Assembly (NCBI RefSeq): GCF_009296185.1
Contig: NZ_WBJR01000001.1
Coordinates: forward strand, 558,001-622,000
Origin: Hydrogenovibrio sp. JE_KL2
GTDB taxonomy: Bacteria; Pseudomonadota; Gammaproteobacteria; Thiomicrospirales; Thiomicrospiraceae
Direction: 5' to 3'
DNA: 64,000 bases
Positions 10,001 to 18,362 of this stretch are shown piece by piece. The notes under the pieces were generated by a model, which saw nothing but the letters and a program-made list of their open reading frames with translations, was not told where the DNA came from and did no database searches. The position numbers and the translations under genes are program-made. The stretch's first letter is position 1; the number at the start of each line of letters is the position of its first letter.

Positions 10001-12099
10001 GAGCGGGTAACAACAAACTTTATGGTGGGGCAGGTAATGACACGCTTTATACAGAAGGTTCGGATAGTGTTCTGGATGGTGGAGATGGTGAAGATACGTT
10101 GGCGTTGTCCGCTACTCAAGCCAGTCAGGACTTGAGTGGAATTAAAGATATTGAACATATACAGTTAAACGATAATGTTCAAGAACTGAAGTTCCAAGGT
10201 GAAATGGATGAGAGCCTTTTTATTGGACAGCAAACAGGTGCAAGTCACAAGGTTAAATTAATCGGCACAGGTACTGGAAGCGAAAATGTATTGAAGCTTG
10301 ATATAGGGTTACAAGACTTCTTAACTCAACTTCATTCAGGCAGTAGCGCCTACCAACTAACCAAAAATGCAAATGGCAATGATGAGTTGGTATACGAAGG
10401 TAAATACTATGAGCTTGAAGATGTAGCTAGATTACAGTTTAGTTCAGGATATCAAGGGACGGATAGCTTGTACTTGGATAGCAGGAATAATAATCCCTTC
10501 ATACTGGATACCGACGCTGCGGCATCCGGCAACTATTATGAAGATGGCACGTCTGGTTTTCAGAACAATAACACTTTTAACATGATTGACTTATCAGGAG
10601 TGCTTAAGTCCAAAGTCTACGATATTGAAGATGGTACAAACGTAAATGTGACAAACTTTTCTGGAAACCATCTGGACACCAACTATGGGAACGGTGCTTT
10701 TTATGCAGAGCATAACTACAACGGAAAAATAGATTTTAGTTATTCAATACAAGATTCAAATGGCGGTAGCACTTCAAATAGTACCTATATAAACCTACAA
10801 AGTGTCGATGATGCACCCATCATTGATGTTACTACTCAAGATTATATTAGAAAATATACCGCAGGTTTTGATCCTTCAGATACGTCATATACGATGTATA
10901 ACTTCAATATTATTGACCCAGATACAAGCTGGGAAAATATGCAAATACATGTTGACATAGCATCAGGCGGTGCTACCAAATTAAAGAGCCATTTATCGGC
11001 CAACAAAGAATATGTTTCAGGGTTAATTGGATATGACGAATTTAACGATGAATTTGACTACAATCATCAGAATTATTGGGTAACTGCAACCGATCAATCT
11101 AATAATACATATACAGCGCAAGGTCAACTTGATTATATTCGATATGGTTACAACCACAACTATGTAGAATATGATGACAATTATCAGCCCACGTATGTTT
11201 CCGATTATATTGGAGTAAATATGTACAGTGCACAAACAGCGCTTAACTTCATCACAAGTGGTGGTGTTCCAGTAAGTAGGGTTAATGATGTTGATACTTG
11301 GAATAACACCAAAAATTCAAGATCTTTGTATGATTTTTCTTTTAATTATCTATTTAATGGTGAATTTAAATTTGGCGTGCAAGGCTATCATGATAAAGGA
11401 AATCTGGGGTCGGCTACACCTGTCATTTTAGATTTAAATGAAAACGGTTTTGACCTAGGCTCTCAAGTTGACTTTGATTTTGATGCCGATGGTCAACAAG
11501 AAACAGGGAACTGGCTAAATGACTCCGGCGATGCGATTCTCGCCTATGACTGGAATCATGATGGTCTGGTAAACGATGCATCAGAAATTGCATTTTCTGA
11601 ATATGATCCAAACGCCAAAACAGACCTAGAAGGTTTGGCACTAGCGTTTGATAGCAACCATGATGGTGTTTTTGATGCTCAAGATGAAAAATGGAAAGAC
11701 TTTGGTTTATGGAAGGACGCTAATCTAAATGGTCAAACAGAGGAAGGAGAGTTTGTTTCCATGGAGCAAGCGGGGATTTCTTCTATTCAGCTAACGTCAG
11801 ATCATCAGCAAGAAGACGGTAATGGATACACCATATTCGGTAAAGGAGCCTTTACCTATCAAGATGGCTCTGAAGGAAGTTTCGCTGACGTTGCACTAAG
11901 TTATGAAAAACCTGCTGCTTCAGTATCAGGTGAACCACAGCAAGCAACAGATAGTGTGAACCAAGATCAGTTAGATGCTCAGTTGAATCAATTAGTGAGT
12001 GCAATGGCATCAAACGCGTTGTCAGCCAACGAAGACGTGCCTTTGCCTGTTGAAGAAACGCAAAACCACGATGAGTTGCTGGATACTGCTCATGCTTGA
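4078..12099 (+). CDS. Giant RTX calcium-binding protein, type I secretion substrate
   Basis: The 2673-residue protein has no N-terminal signal peptide. In order: a coiled-coil N-terminus (~1-90); two tandem ~37-residue acidic repeats (~325-361 and ~364-400, each ending SINAEE); a Gly/Ala-rich hydrophobic region (~555-665); a Gln/Leu-rich coiled region (~820-960); RTX nonapeptides GGxGxDxLx (~1118-1390); a low-complexity Thr/Ser/Gln linker (~1480-1640); a beta-sandwich-like region (~1660-1770); a second RTX block (~1916-2004); and EF-hand-like loops such as DWNHDGLVNDASE and DSNHDGVFDAQDE (~2490-2540). The end (LDAQLNQLVSAMAS) resembles C-terminal type I secretion signals of gammaproteobacterial RTX proteins. 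RTX repeats fold on binding extracellular Ca2+. The hydrophobic segment permits a cytolysin-like role, but length and architecture also fit an adhesin. Codon use turns more GC-rich around 6240-7430, suggesting a mosaic origin. Confidence 0.9.
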   Translation: MADTLTTKLQDWQQTYSNLGLQKKMVERQLQVRGETLSESDINALNVKLVVIQREMYKQENLLNDYYDQTTKLAGDVQSLKSGDYSHLNNPNFAYYPDKVGELEQSLGTSSQEYQNALELKQTLSSNPVHTTTINGISYSPDPSTAFSSYDLNTSEGFLKFAKSQPDTLIDQVEDFAINMVGAKGVEKLIEQLPKEYTKFATQLFDSINLENLEVSPAKILRLAKEINTPDILNPDQSKFDFTVSQEPDLKKHDVELDVKADNHDAIETSTSYIAPTVNGSSPDVNEISVSSNQTNSTSNNKSETQQPQSQQATTTSQSQAENAALDKQLDAASEQEQYNNQLADENAFIKDSLASINAEENTQLDAQLDSASQEEDYLNQLDEENDFIKESLDSINAEEKSNKTIMDASSTTSQGFKQWMSLTTHEDWNDEQWEQQLIGSAIDTTSFAIGESFTTDGMQWTKVNEAFNNNLEGAGTSLVASQIINEGLGLKFGSGLDGQIANAVTTQVVTKTVDAAYQAIQAGQTLSEFGSSVSTNIGNMFYNAEAASQVSQAGNLKELGNVSQIGNLVGGIVGSYAAQQVLNSGTEAEVIGSAIGSTVGTILGSTFLCFLGPLGAAIGSYLGAAIGDTLGEKFNEYSEMDVGEIALDLINPISAVNLVGNFVSAVFGMDEKPPEPEAGVTLEYNPYTGVYEVVSTYEKNGGKTEGIEGASHSLSSSIQDTLNQIAGSGQIANRYDLPKIEVGYIGKHQYIKVNGQDVGKIDSQGMKNTIGTVLKDTVIEGGDTYVNRMVHNDQVSASDILSLVSSAKHLEAYDQDPGIKIAVDQMMSANLNDLNSYNANTAELNAINQQISDLQLKLQDEKPGFLEQSVSTAEVGSTHKLTPYEQDQQQLSVLQSKQAQLQSNLDDLLNTDAANREGGLKQAIEWQSYFNDTQSLNLQNPSALDDATRLEYEILHHNQLNANNPDQQFSLAQSDLSDLAFKQENGELTIYNRRGQSADTPLEDVPHMIISDWNNWSTTDSNMNLDFTNRDTNEPVEIKSNLHQLMVQMNGLDKSLNGETPDTTLTLDNVADQNLTVNIAKTVANMSNASGMEMDEQQALDKQFSGFGQQIDSKLSGLNGDDILLTNDATAQVDAGSGDDLIVESVAVTDNIGGAGSDTASYILSDEGVSVDLTTGQGHGGYAEGDTFDSIENAVGSHYNDQLIGSDDDNTLSGLEGNDLLSGGAGNDILLGGEGDDVLDGGAGKDHIDGGCGTDTLTFSDQEADGVHVSLNQTSVNGGEADGFANDGKNSDSLGGLENVLGTDGNDRVVGNEANNTLVGKAGDDRLDGMEGDDILSGGEGDDILSGGSGNDTLYGDAGDDILIGGEGDDTLYAGEGSDTLIGGQGNDTAILQGSVEDYALLNTINGSVTLQGPDNEITRLDGIEQVAFQQEDGTAVVTDMDTLLERLAQIDKEAREEQEDGGGVRTGINAAASAAFATSMVAALSAQAQELSNSEQVSEQQNQLFEDNTLFQTESSGLENTTSTSQQIDQMNALLGTEEAYEPVNNQISQTVATTSATNTTATASTEVTGDGVAADTDTVSTAQIGVETEASSVEGQAGSSVTPSSSSEEQGQSVVDAQTNTDAVSQDTSLDLDNTASGSDVITPFLVPLLTVQPATTLEDNSVSLVINLTGQNPNDETLEVYIDGVPSGAKLSAGTLLNDGRYLLQPKELSGLIFYPAENSGVDVSLDVTVLAKSISTGFAQSSRATLPVHVEPVVDQPILDANAQLPIENVVLGGVVNGSGVYAGSRGSDTIQTGDEDDTIYGNTYTHYPLTLTTGLTDLDGSESLTTRLVGLPTGTVILDSNNIPLNVKNGQYLTDFDVQSYLPVSIAVPTDTGAFSFDVVTKSEEALNGDETEVSKTLSLNTFDQTIGGDTIMAGGGNDEVHASIGNDVVKGELGDDTLYGNKGNDTLYGDAGNDLVYGEDGNDSLVGGAGNNKLYGGAGNDTLYTEGSDSVLDGGDGEDTLALSATQASQDLSGIKDIEHIQLNDNVQELKFQGEMDESLFIGQQTGASHKVKLIGTGTGSENVLKLDIGLQDFLTQLHSGSSAYQLTKNANGNDELVYEGKYYELEDVARLQFSSGYQGTDSLYLDSRNNNPFILDTDAAASGNYYEDGTSGFQNNNTFNMIDLSGVLKSKVYDIEDGTNVNVTNFSGNHLDTNYGNGAFYAEHNYNGKIDFSYSIQDSNGGSTSNSTYINLQSVDDAPIIDVTTQDYIRKYTAGFDPSDTSYTMYNFNIIDPDTSWENMQIHVDIASGGATKLKSHLSANKEYVSGLIGYDEFNDEFDYNHQNYWVTATDQSNNTYTAQGQLDYIRYGYNHNYVEYDDNYQPTYVSDYIGVNMYSAQTALNFITSGGVPVSRVNDVDTWNNTKNSRSLYDFSFNYLFNGEFKFGVQGYHDKGNLGSATPVILDLNENGFDLGSQVDFDFDADGQQETGNWLNDSGDAILAYDWNHDGLVNDASEIAFSEYDPNAKTDLEGLALAFDSNHDGVFDAQDEKWKDFGLWKDANLNGQTEEGEFVSMEQAGISSIQLTSDHQQEDGNGYTIFGKGAFTYQDGSEGSFADVALSYEKPAASVSGEPQQATDSVNQDQLDAQLNQLVSAMASNALSANEDVPLPVEETQNHDELLDTAHA

Positions 12100-12109
12100 T
12101 GTGTTGGGA

Positions 12110-12139
12110 AATAGAGTCCGCGTTAGCGCCGGCTCTATT
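12110..12139 (+). terminator. Stem-loop after the RTX gene
   Basis: AATAGAG at 12110-12116 pairs with CTCTATT at 12133-12139, with an inner CGC/GCG pairing around GTTA. No T-tract follows, so it may be an mRNA 3' structure rather than a classical intrinsic terminator. Confidence 0.35.
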
Positions 12140-12258
12140 CGATTCATTGGCACCAATTCTTTGACAATCCTTTTGTCTTAATACGTAAAACTCCAATAAG
12201 TTAATGACTCACACCAGAATTACGCTAGAATAAATTCAATCGATTTTAGGAGGCGTTT

Positions 12259-12630
12259 ATGCTGGATTACTTTGCGTTGTTTATGCTGTTTTTTGTTGGC
12301 ATTACTTTGTTCTACGGCATCATTGCCATTCATGACATTCCCTATGAAATCGCAAAACGTCGCAATCACCCTCAGCAGGATGCAATTCACGTAGCTGGCT
12401 GGATCAGTTTATTTACCTTACACCTTCTTTGGCCTTTTTTATGGATATGGGCAACCTTGTATCGAGAAGATAGAGGGTGGGGCTTTTCTCAAAATGGCTC
12501 GTCTCAAGGTGCGAAAACCGAACACCTCATTAACTTGGAAAAACAAGTTGCTGATTTACAAGCTGAATTAACTATTCTGAAAGAGCAATTGCGTCACGAA
12601 CGTCAGGTTTCGCAAGAAGGAGATCAATAA
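12259..12630 (+). CDS. yiaW: YiaW-like inner membrane protein (DUF3302)
   Basis: The 123-residue protein closely matches my memory of E. coli YiaW: MLDYFALFMLFFVGITLFYG, then the signature IAIHDIPYEIAKRRNHPQQD, AIHVAGWISLFTLHLLWPF and LYREDRGWGF. Two transmembrane helices (about residues 5-24 and 50-70) are followed by a cytoplasmic coiled coil. The function of DUF3302 proteins is not established; they accompany a YiaV-type membrane fusion protein. A strong ribosome-binding site (TTAGGAGG) precedes the ATG. The stop overlaps the ATG of the next gene by one base (TAATG), so the pair is translationally coupled. Confidence 0.9.
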   Translation: MLDYFALFMLFFVGITLFYGIIAIHDIPYEIAKRRNHPQQDAIHVAGWISLFTLHLLWPFLWIWATLYREDRGWGFSQNGSSQGAKTEHLINLEKQVADLQAELTILKEQLRHERQVSQEGDQ

Positions 12631-13586
12631 TGGATATGTTATTGATTGCGACCTATGTGGCTATTGCGGTAGCGGTTTTCAAGATATTTAAAATCCCTCT
12701 TAATAAATGGACGGTGCCAACAGCCTTTTTGGGGGGCGTTCTTTTGATTGGGGGTTTGTTGACGCTGATGAACTATAGCCATCCGTATTCATCGCAGGCA
12801 AGAGAGTATTTTTATACGACGCCGATTTCACCATCAGTTAAGGGGCGCGTGGTTGAGGTGTATGCTAAGGCAAACCAGTTCATGAAGCAGGGTACGCCTT
12901 TGTTTAAATTGGATTCCGAGCCTTATGAAGATAAGGTAAAAGAGCTTGAGGCAAAGTTGATTGTTGCGAAGAAAAACCAAAAACGAGCGCAGGAAATGAT
13001 GCGTAAAGGGCTTGGTAGACAATTTTCAGTAGATGAAACAACCGCGACTGTGGACTCTTTGACTGGTGCACTGAAAAAAGCGCAGTTTGATTTGGCACAA
13101 ACAACGGTCTATGCGCCAACAGATGGTTATGTTTCTCAGCTGTTTTTAAAACCAGGAATGTATGCAGTGCCAATGCCGCTAAGACCGGTAATGGTGTTTG
13201 TAAACGCTGATGCACATTTGTTGGTCGCCTGGTTCAGACAGAACAGCATGATGAGGCTGCAGCCAGGGTTTGATGCCGAAGTGGCTTTTGATGGCTTACC
13301 GGGAGAAGTTTTTAAAGGAAAAGTGTCGCATGTCTTGCGTGTTTTGGCGGAAGGTCAGCTTCAGGCGAATGGTTATTTGCTGTCGGATACCAATCATCGT
13401 CCAGGGTTGATACCGGTGCAAATCACCATTACGGATCCTCGTTTTGAAAAGTACAAGGACAGGGTGTTAGGCGGGGCTTATGGGCAGGCCGCAGTCTATT
13501 CTGATCATTTTCATCATTTGTCAGTCATTCGCAAAGTTTTATTACGCATGAGCTCTTGGATGAATTATGTATTTCCGATGCATTAG
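12630..13586 (+). CDS. yiaV: YiaV-like HlyD-family membrane fusion protein
   Basis: The 318-residue protein has two N-terminal hydrophobic segments (about residues 3-20 and 31-48), then the biotinyl-lipoyl half-motif PISPSVKGRVVEVYAKANQF, a short alpha-hairpin (~85-150), the second half-motif VYAPTDGYVSQLFLKPGMYA, and a beta-barrel. The end, YSDHFHHLSVIRKVLLRMSSWMNYV, is very like E. coli YiaV. HlyD/EmrA-type adaptors normally link an inner membrane pump to an outer membrane channel, but no pump lies beside this pair. The hairpin looks shorter than in E. coli YiaV. Despite lying near the RTX gene, its pairing with YiaW argues against it being the RTX export adaptor. Confidence 0.88.
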   Translation: MDMLLIATYVAIAVAVFKIFKIPLNKWTVPTAFLGGVLLIGGLLTLMNYSHPYSSQAREYFYTTPISPSVKGRVVEVYAKANQFMKQGTPLFKLDSEPYEDKVKELEAKLIVAKKNQKRAQEMMRKGLGRQFSVDETTATVDSLTGALKKAQFDLAQTTVYAPTDGYVSQLFLKPGMYAVPMPLRPVMVFVNADAHLLVAWFRQNSMMRLQPGFDAEVAFDGLPGEVFKGKVSHVLRVLAEGQLQANGYLLSDTNHRPGLIPVQITITDPRFEKYKDRVLGGAYGQAAVYSDHFHHLSVIRKVLLRMSSWMNYVFPMH

Positions 13587-13658
13587 CAAGTGTTTTGCTG
13601 GTAATGCCGAATGATTAAGCGTTAAACTGTTGTCAGTTATATAGAAAATAAAAGAGCA

Positions 13659-16600
13659 ATGACGAAACGTAATAACTTTTTAGCTCGTGTAAAAAATACA
13701 ATGCAGCGTCAGAATATCTGGTTGGTTTTTTTGCTGTTGTTTTTGATGGTGCCTGCGTTGGCAATCACGATTATCAAAAACCATGGTCCGGAAATGGAAG
13801 ACCAGTCTTTTAATAATCTATTTTCCGTTGCCGAATTAAGAGCTTATCAAGTACAAAATTGGTTGGAAGAGCAGAACAAAGTAGCTAACGTTGTTTCAAG
13901 CAATAATGTCCTAATGGACTATGTCCAACAGCTTTCCAAAAAACCTGACGATGAAACGGTAAAAAATAATATTTTGGCGTTGTTTGGGGCGTTGAAAGAA
14001 TTTTATGGTTATGAGTCTATCGAGCTTGTTTCGCCTGATAGAAAGCTGTTGTTAAAGCTGGAAGATGGCGATAACAATCATTTAAATAATGCTGGCATAG
14101 CTGAACTGTTAAGCAAAAGCATTAAAAATATGCGTCTTGTCCGAAGTGATATTTTGCAAGATAAGGATGGTACTTTTGACATCTGTGCTGTTGTTCCTTT
14201 AATTCACACGATTGACGGCAAATCGTCTGTTGTCGCGCTTGTAGCGTTATTTTCTGACTTGTCTCACCATCTTTTTTCCCATATCCAAAAATGGCCTACC
14301 GTCAGTGCTACAAGTGAAAGCTTATTGGTTCGCAAAGAGGGAAGTCATATCGACTATCTTTCGCCACTCAAGTTTGCTGGCGAGACACTTTTTTCTCAGC
14401 AGAAGTTTTCGGTCAATGACCAGAATATCGTGTCTGCGATTGCATTAAGATCAGGTGTTGCCGGTAAAACAAAAGGCATAGATTATCGTGGCAAGGCTGT
14501 CATAGCCGCTTATTATCCAATAAAGGGTACAAATTGGATGGTGGTGTCTAAAGTGGATGTTAAAGAAGCACATGCATCTTTAGACGACTTGGTTTTCTGG
14601 ATTAGTGTAGTTTCGTTCATTGCCTTATTGATTATCGCAGTTGCATTTTGGGTGGTTTTATCCAAGCAAAGGCATCTTGATAATTATCGACTGCTAGCGC
14701 AAAAAACTGAAAACGAGCGCGTACTACAACAGTTTTATGACTTACCGTTTATTGGGATGGCAATTTTATCTGCTGAAGATTTGCGTTGGACACGCTTTAA
14801 TCAGCGCTTTAAGTTGATGTTAGGTTACTCCGATGAGGAACTGACCGCGTTATCCTTTTTTGATTTATTGCCTTATGGAGAAGTAGCTCACTTTAAACAG
14901 CGTTTTGAGGCGGTGGCCAGTCATAAATTGGATGGGTTTACTCAAGAAACGCGTTTTGTAGGTGGGAATCAAGACTTGGTTTACGTGATTGCCAGTGTTC
15001 AGTGTACTCGCCGTACCAATGGTGATGTTCAGCACTTTTTGCTGACTGTCCAGGATATGACCGAGATTAAGCAGCTTGGTGATCGTTACCTAGAGCGTCA
15101 AAATCATTTGAACATATTGATTAACACCATCCCCGATTTGATTTGGCTTAAAGATATTAACGGTGTTTACTTAAGTTGTAACTCCCGCTTTGAATCTCTG
15201 TATGGCGTGAAAGAAAATGACATTGTCGGAAAAACGGACTATGACTTTGTTGACAAGGAGGTAGCAGATTCCTTTAGGGAACATGATAACAAAGCGATGC
15301 AAGCAGGTCGTTCAACAGAAAATGAGGAATGGCTAACTTTGGCAGAGGATGGTTATAGAGGATTGTTCTCGACAGTTAAAACGCCCGTGCTTGATAGCCG
15401 AGGACGTGTAATTGGCGTACTTGGCGTTGCCCGAGATATCACCAAACGTAAAGAAGACGAGCTTAGGTTGGAAAGGCTTGCAAAAATCCACTCTGCGTTG
15501 AGCCAAACCAATGAAGCCATTATCCAGTGTCATACCGAACAGGGGTTATATGACAGAGTATGTGAGGTTATCGTTAATAATGGCGATATGAAAATGGCTT
15601 GGATAGGCAAGCTGGATAATGCTTCTGGGTTTGTTAAGCCTGTTGCTCGATCAGGCATAAACTCTGACTATCTCCAAGGGCTTGAAATATCTGTGAAGGA
15701 CGAAGAGCTAAAAGGTCCAGCGGCAATAGCGATTACGACAAATATGCCTTATTGGTGCCAAGATTTTGAACAAGATGTAAATACCGCTCATTGGCACGAA
15801 CGAGCACGTAAATTCGGTTGGAAGTCTTCGGCCTCCATTCCTTTGACGCAACGATCAAAAGTGGTTTCGACCTTAAATATCTACTCGGATGTGGTGAATG
15901 CGTTTGATGAGGAAATGCAGAATCTATTGTTGGAAATGGGAGCTGACATCAGTTTTGCCCTTTCTTCCTATGTCGCGGAAGAAGAGCGCGAGACAATCGA
16001 GCATGAGCGGCAGGAAGCGCTGGAGCGCTTACAAAAGTTAGCAGGGCGTCTGCCGGGCGTGATTTATCAATACCAACTCTTCAAGGACGGCCAAAGCTGC
16101 TTCCCATTTGCAAGTGATGCAATTGAACGCATTTATCATGTAAAAGCTGAAGATGTCGTGAAAGATGCGAGCTCTGTATTCAAAATCATTCACCCAGAAG
16201 ATATAGAAATGGTTTCTCTTTCAATACAGGAGTCGGCGGAGAATCTCTCCCCTTGGCAGTTAGAGTATCGAGTGAAGTTTGATGATGGTGAAGTACGCTG
16301 GCTATCGGGTAATGCAGTACCTCAAAAACAAGATGATGACTCGATTCTTTGGCATGGTTTTATCACCGATATAACAGAACGAAGAAAAACCGAAGAGCAA
16401 ATTGAGATGGCTTCCAAGGTGTTCGAGCAAAGCCGGGAAGGCATTATGATTACCGACGCGAACCAGAAGCTACTGATGGTCAATGACGCATTTAGCGAGA
16501 TCACAGGCTATTCTAGGGAAGAAGTGTTGGGCAAAACGGCAAGTGTCCTTTCTTCAGGTAAGCATACAAATGAGTTTTACGAACAAATGTGGCGCCAGAT

Positions 16601-18062
16601 TAGAGAAGAAGGTCATTGGCAAGGTGAAATCTGGAACAAACATAAGTCTGGACGTTTTTATCCTGAATGGTTGTCAATCAGCCAAGGTAAGGATAAGCAT
16701 GGAGAGGTAATGCAATATATCGGTGTGTTTACCGATATGTCGAAAATAAAAGAGTCAGAAGAGCACATTCATCGACTGGAACACTTTGACAGCCTTACGA
16801 ATTTGGTCAATAGAGAGTCACTGATCAAAAGGCTTACCAAGGAAATCGGTTTGGCAGAAGGGACACATAAAAATATAGCTGTTTTGTTCATTGACTTGGA
16901 TCACTTTAAGAATATCAACGATACCCTAGGGCATTATGTCGGTGACAAGCTGCTGATGGAAGTTGGGCGACGTATATCAATGCTTTTACAGCCGGATGAT
17001 CAGCTAGGTCGACAAGGTGGGGATGAGTTTATTGCAGTGATGCCTGACGCTGATGAAAATGAGGCCGCTCATATGGCAGAAAAAATATTGAAATCTGTCG
17101 CGTCGGAAATGTTGTTGGAAAATCTGAACCTAAAAATTACGCCATCGGTGGGAATTGCCATTTATCCTCAGGATGGTTCGGATGCCGGCAGCTTGTTGAA
17201 AAACGCTGATACTGCAATGTATCAAGCTAAAAATGATGGTCGCAATACCTACCGATTCTTTACCGCAGAGATGCAAAAGCATGCGGCTAAAACCATGTCG
17301 ATTGAAAGCGCCTTGAGAACGGCACTAGCAAGAAACGAATTTGAAATGTATTACCAACCTCAGGTTTGTGCGCATACGCATGAGGTGGTGGGTGCTGAAG
17401 CATTGATTCGTTGGAATAACCCCGATTTAGGTAAAATTTCTCCAGCCGAATTTATTCCTGTTGCGGAACAAAGCGGGCAAATTCTTGAGATTAGCAACTG
17501 GGTCATGGAAACTGCTATTGAACAAATAAAAGAATGGCAGGAACAAGGTTTACCGTTTGTAAATATTGCCGTGAACCTATCTGCAGCGCAATTCCGTGAC
17601 GAAGCGCTACCAAGTCAAATTATTGGTCTACTGAACAAACACACTGTTGAGCCATCTTGCTTGACGGTCGAGTTGACTGAGACGCTTGCGATGTCTGACC
17701 CTTATTCAGCCGTAAAAATTATGGACAAATTAACCGCTCATGGAATCAAAATAGCCATTGATGATTTTGGTACGGGTTATTCGTCACTGAGTTACCTCAA
17801 AAAGTTTAAAGCCACCAAGCTAAAACTCGATCAGTCTTTTGTTCAAGATGTTGCGGTTGATGCCGATGATCGATCAATTATTGTCGGGATGATCAGCCTT
17901 GCACAAAGCCTAGGGTTAAAAACCATTGCCGAAGGGGTTGAGACGCAAGAGCAATTAAGCTTCTTGGAAGAAAAAGGTTGTGATGAAATTCAGGGGTATT
18001 ATTTTAGTAAACCCATACCATCAAAAGAGTTTGCGCAATTTATTTCAGAACGTAAAAACTGA
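13659..18062 (+). CDS. Membrane sensor with dCache, PAS, GAF, GGDEF and EAL domains
   Basis: 1467 residues. Helix 1 (~19-39) and helix 2 (~310-333) bracket a ~270-residue periplasmic region with dCache character (GTNWMVVSKVDVKEA before helix 2). The cytoplasmic part has four PAS-like units (~355-470, 483-600, 788-910, 917-1030), a GAF-like unit (~610-775), a GGDEF domain with intact GGDEF (~1119-1123) and an EAL domain with EAL (~1247), DDFGTGYSSL, KLDQSFV and IAEGVET. Both catalytic cores look intact, so it may both make and degrade c-di-GMP in response to a periplasmic ligand and a second cue. The inhibitory RxxD site before GGDEF reads QPDD, so product inhibition is probably lost. Ribosome-binding site AAAAGAG. 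It is encoded alone. Confidence 0.93.
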   Translation: MTKRNNFLARVKNTMQRQNIWLVFLLLFLMVPALAITIIKNHGPEMEDQSFNNLFSVAELRAYQVQNWLEEQNKVANVVSSNNVLMDYVQQLSKKPDDETVKNNILALFGALKEFYGYESIELVSPDRKLLLKLEDGDNNHLNNAGIAELLSKSIKNMRLVRSDILQDKDGTFDICAVVPLIHTIDGKSSVVALVALFSDLSHHLFSHIQKWPTVSATSESLLVRKEGSHIDYLSPLKFAGETLFSQQKFSVNDQNIVSAIALRSGVAGKTKGIDYRGKAVIAAYYPIKGTNWMVVSKVDVKEAHASLDDLVFWISVVSFIALLIIAVAFWVVLSKQRHLDNYRLLAQKTENERVLQQFYDLPFIGMAILSAEDLRWTRFNQRFKLMLGYSDEELTALSFFDLLPYGEVAHFKQRFEAVASHKLDGFTQETRFVGGNQDLVYVIASVQCTRRTNGDVQHFLLTVQDMTEIKQLGDRYLERQNHLNILINTIPDLIWLKDINGVYLSCNSRFESLYGVKENDIVGKTDYDFVDKEVADSFREHDNKAMQAGRSTENEEWLTLAEDGYRGLFSTVKTPVLDSRGRVIGVLGVARDITKRKEDELRLERLAKIHSALSQTNEAIIQCHTEQGLYDRVCEVIVNNGDMKMAWIGKLDNASGFVKPVARSGINSDYLQGLEISVKDEELKGPAAIAITTNMPYWCQDFEQDVNTAHWHERARKFGWKSSASIPLTQRSKVVSTLNIYSDVVNAFDEEMQNLLLEMGADISFALSSYVAEEERETIEHERQEALERLQKLAGRLPGVIYQYQLFKDGQSCFPFASDAIERIYHVKAEDVVKDASSVFKIIHPEDIEMVSLSIQESAENLSPWQLEYRVKFDDGEVRWLSGNAVPQKQDDDSILWHGFITDITERRKTEEQIEMASKVFEQSREGIMITDANQKLLMVNDAFSEITGYSREEVLGKTASVLSSGKHTNEFYEQMWRQIREEGHWQGEIWNKHKSGRFYPEWLSISQGKDKHGEVMQYIGVFTDMSKIKESEEHIHRLEHFDSLTNLVNRESLIKRLTKEIGLAEGTHKNIAVLFIDLDHFKNINDTLGHYVGDKLLMEVGRRISMLLQPDDQLGRQGGDEFIAVMPDADENEAAHMAEKILKSVASEMLLENLNLKITPSVGIAIYPQDGSDAGSLLKNADTAMYQAKNDGRNTYRFFTAEMQKHAAKTMSIESALRTALARNEFEMYYQPQVCAHTHEVVGAEALIRWNNPDLGKISPAEFIPVAEQSGQILEISNWVMETAIEQIKEWQEQGLPFVNIAVNLSAAQFRDEALPSQIIGLLNKHTVEPSCLTVELTETLAMSDPYSAVKIMDKLTAHGIKIAIDDFGTGYSSLSYLKKFKATKLKLDQSFVQDVAVDADDRSIIVGMISLAQSLGLKTIAEGVETQEQLSFLEEKGCDEIQGYYFSKPIPSKEFAQFISERKN

Positions 18063-18065
18063 GCT

Positions 18066-18302
18066 TTATTCCGCCGAATCCGAAGTGTCGGTTAAGCATT
18101 CGATCAATCTTGAGACTTGGCGCTTGCAACAACCATTACCGTCTGAAGCATAGGTTTGGCGTTGAACCATATCCAAAGTGACTGCACCTGATTCAATGGC
18201 ATCAATGATTTTTCGTTTAGTGACCTCATTGCAAACACAAAGATTATCGTCCAAGTCACGACGAAGGATTTCAGGCAGTTTGTTTAAAGTTTCTGGTGTC
18301 AT
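18066..18302 (-). CDS. BFD-like [2Fe-2S]-binding domain protein
   Basis: A 78-residue protein with the helix-turn-helix outline of bacterioferritin-associated ferredoxin: LCVCNEVTKRKIIDAIESG, then GNGCCKRQVSRLIE. Cysteines lie at residues 22, 24, 58 and 59. Classical BFD domains have C-x-C then C-x2-C; here the second pair is adjacent, so cluster ligation may be altered. Known BFD helps release iron from bacterioferritin, while related domains occur in nitrite reductase and other redox proteins. It converges on the GGDEF-EAL gene with a gap of only 3 bp. The product name is a family inference; its partner is unknown. Confidence 0.65.
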   Translation of the reverse strand: MTPETLNKLPEILRRDLDDNLCVCNEVTKRKIIDAIESGAVTLDMVQRQTYASDGNGCCKRQVSRLIECLTDTSDSAE

Positions 18303-18362
18303 CCCATTATTTTAACGTAAACTCAAGCCAAAGACGGCTAGATAAAGAGAGCAAACATAAGC

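Noticed and set aside
12259-13586. yiaW-yiaV as the export adaptor of the RTX protein
   Set aside because: The pair is a conserved unit in its own right in other bacteria and no type I ABC ATPase accompanies it.
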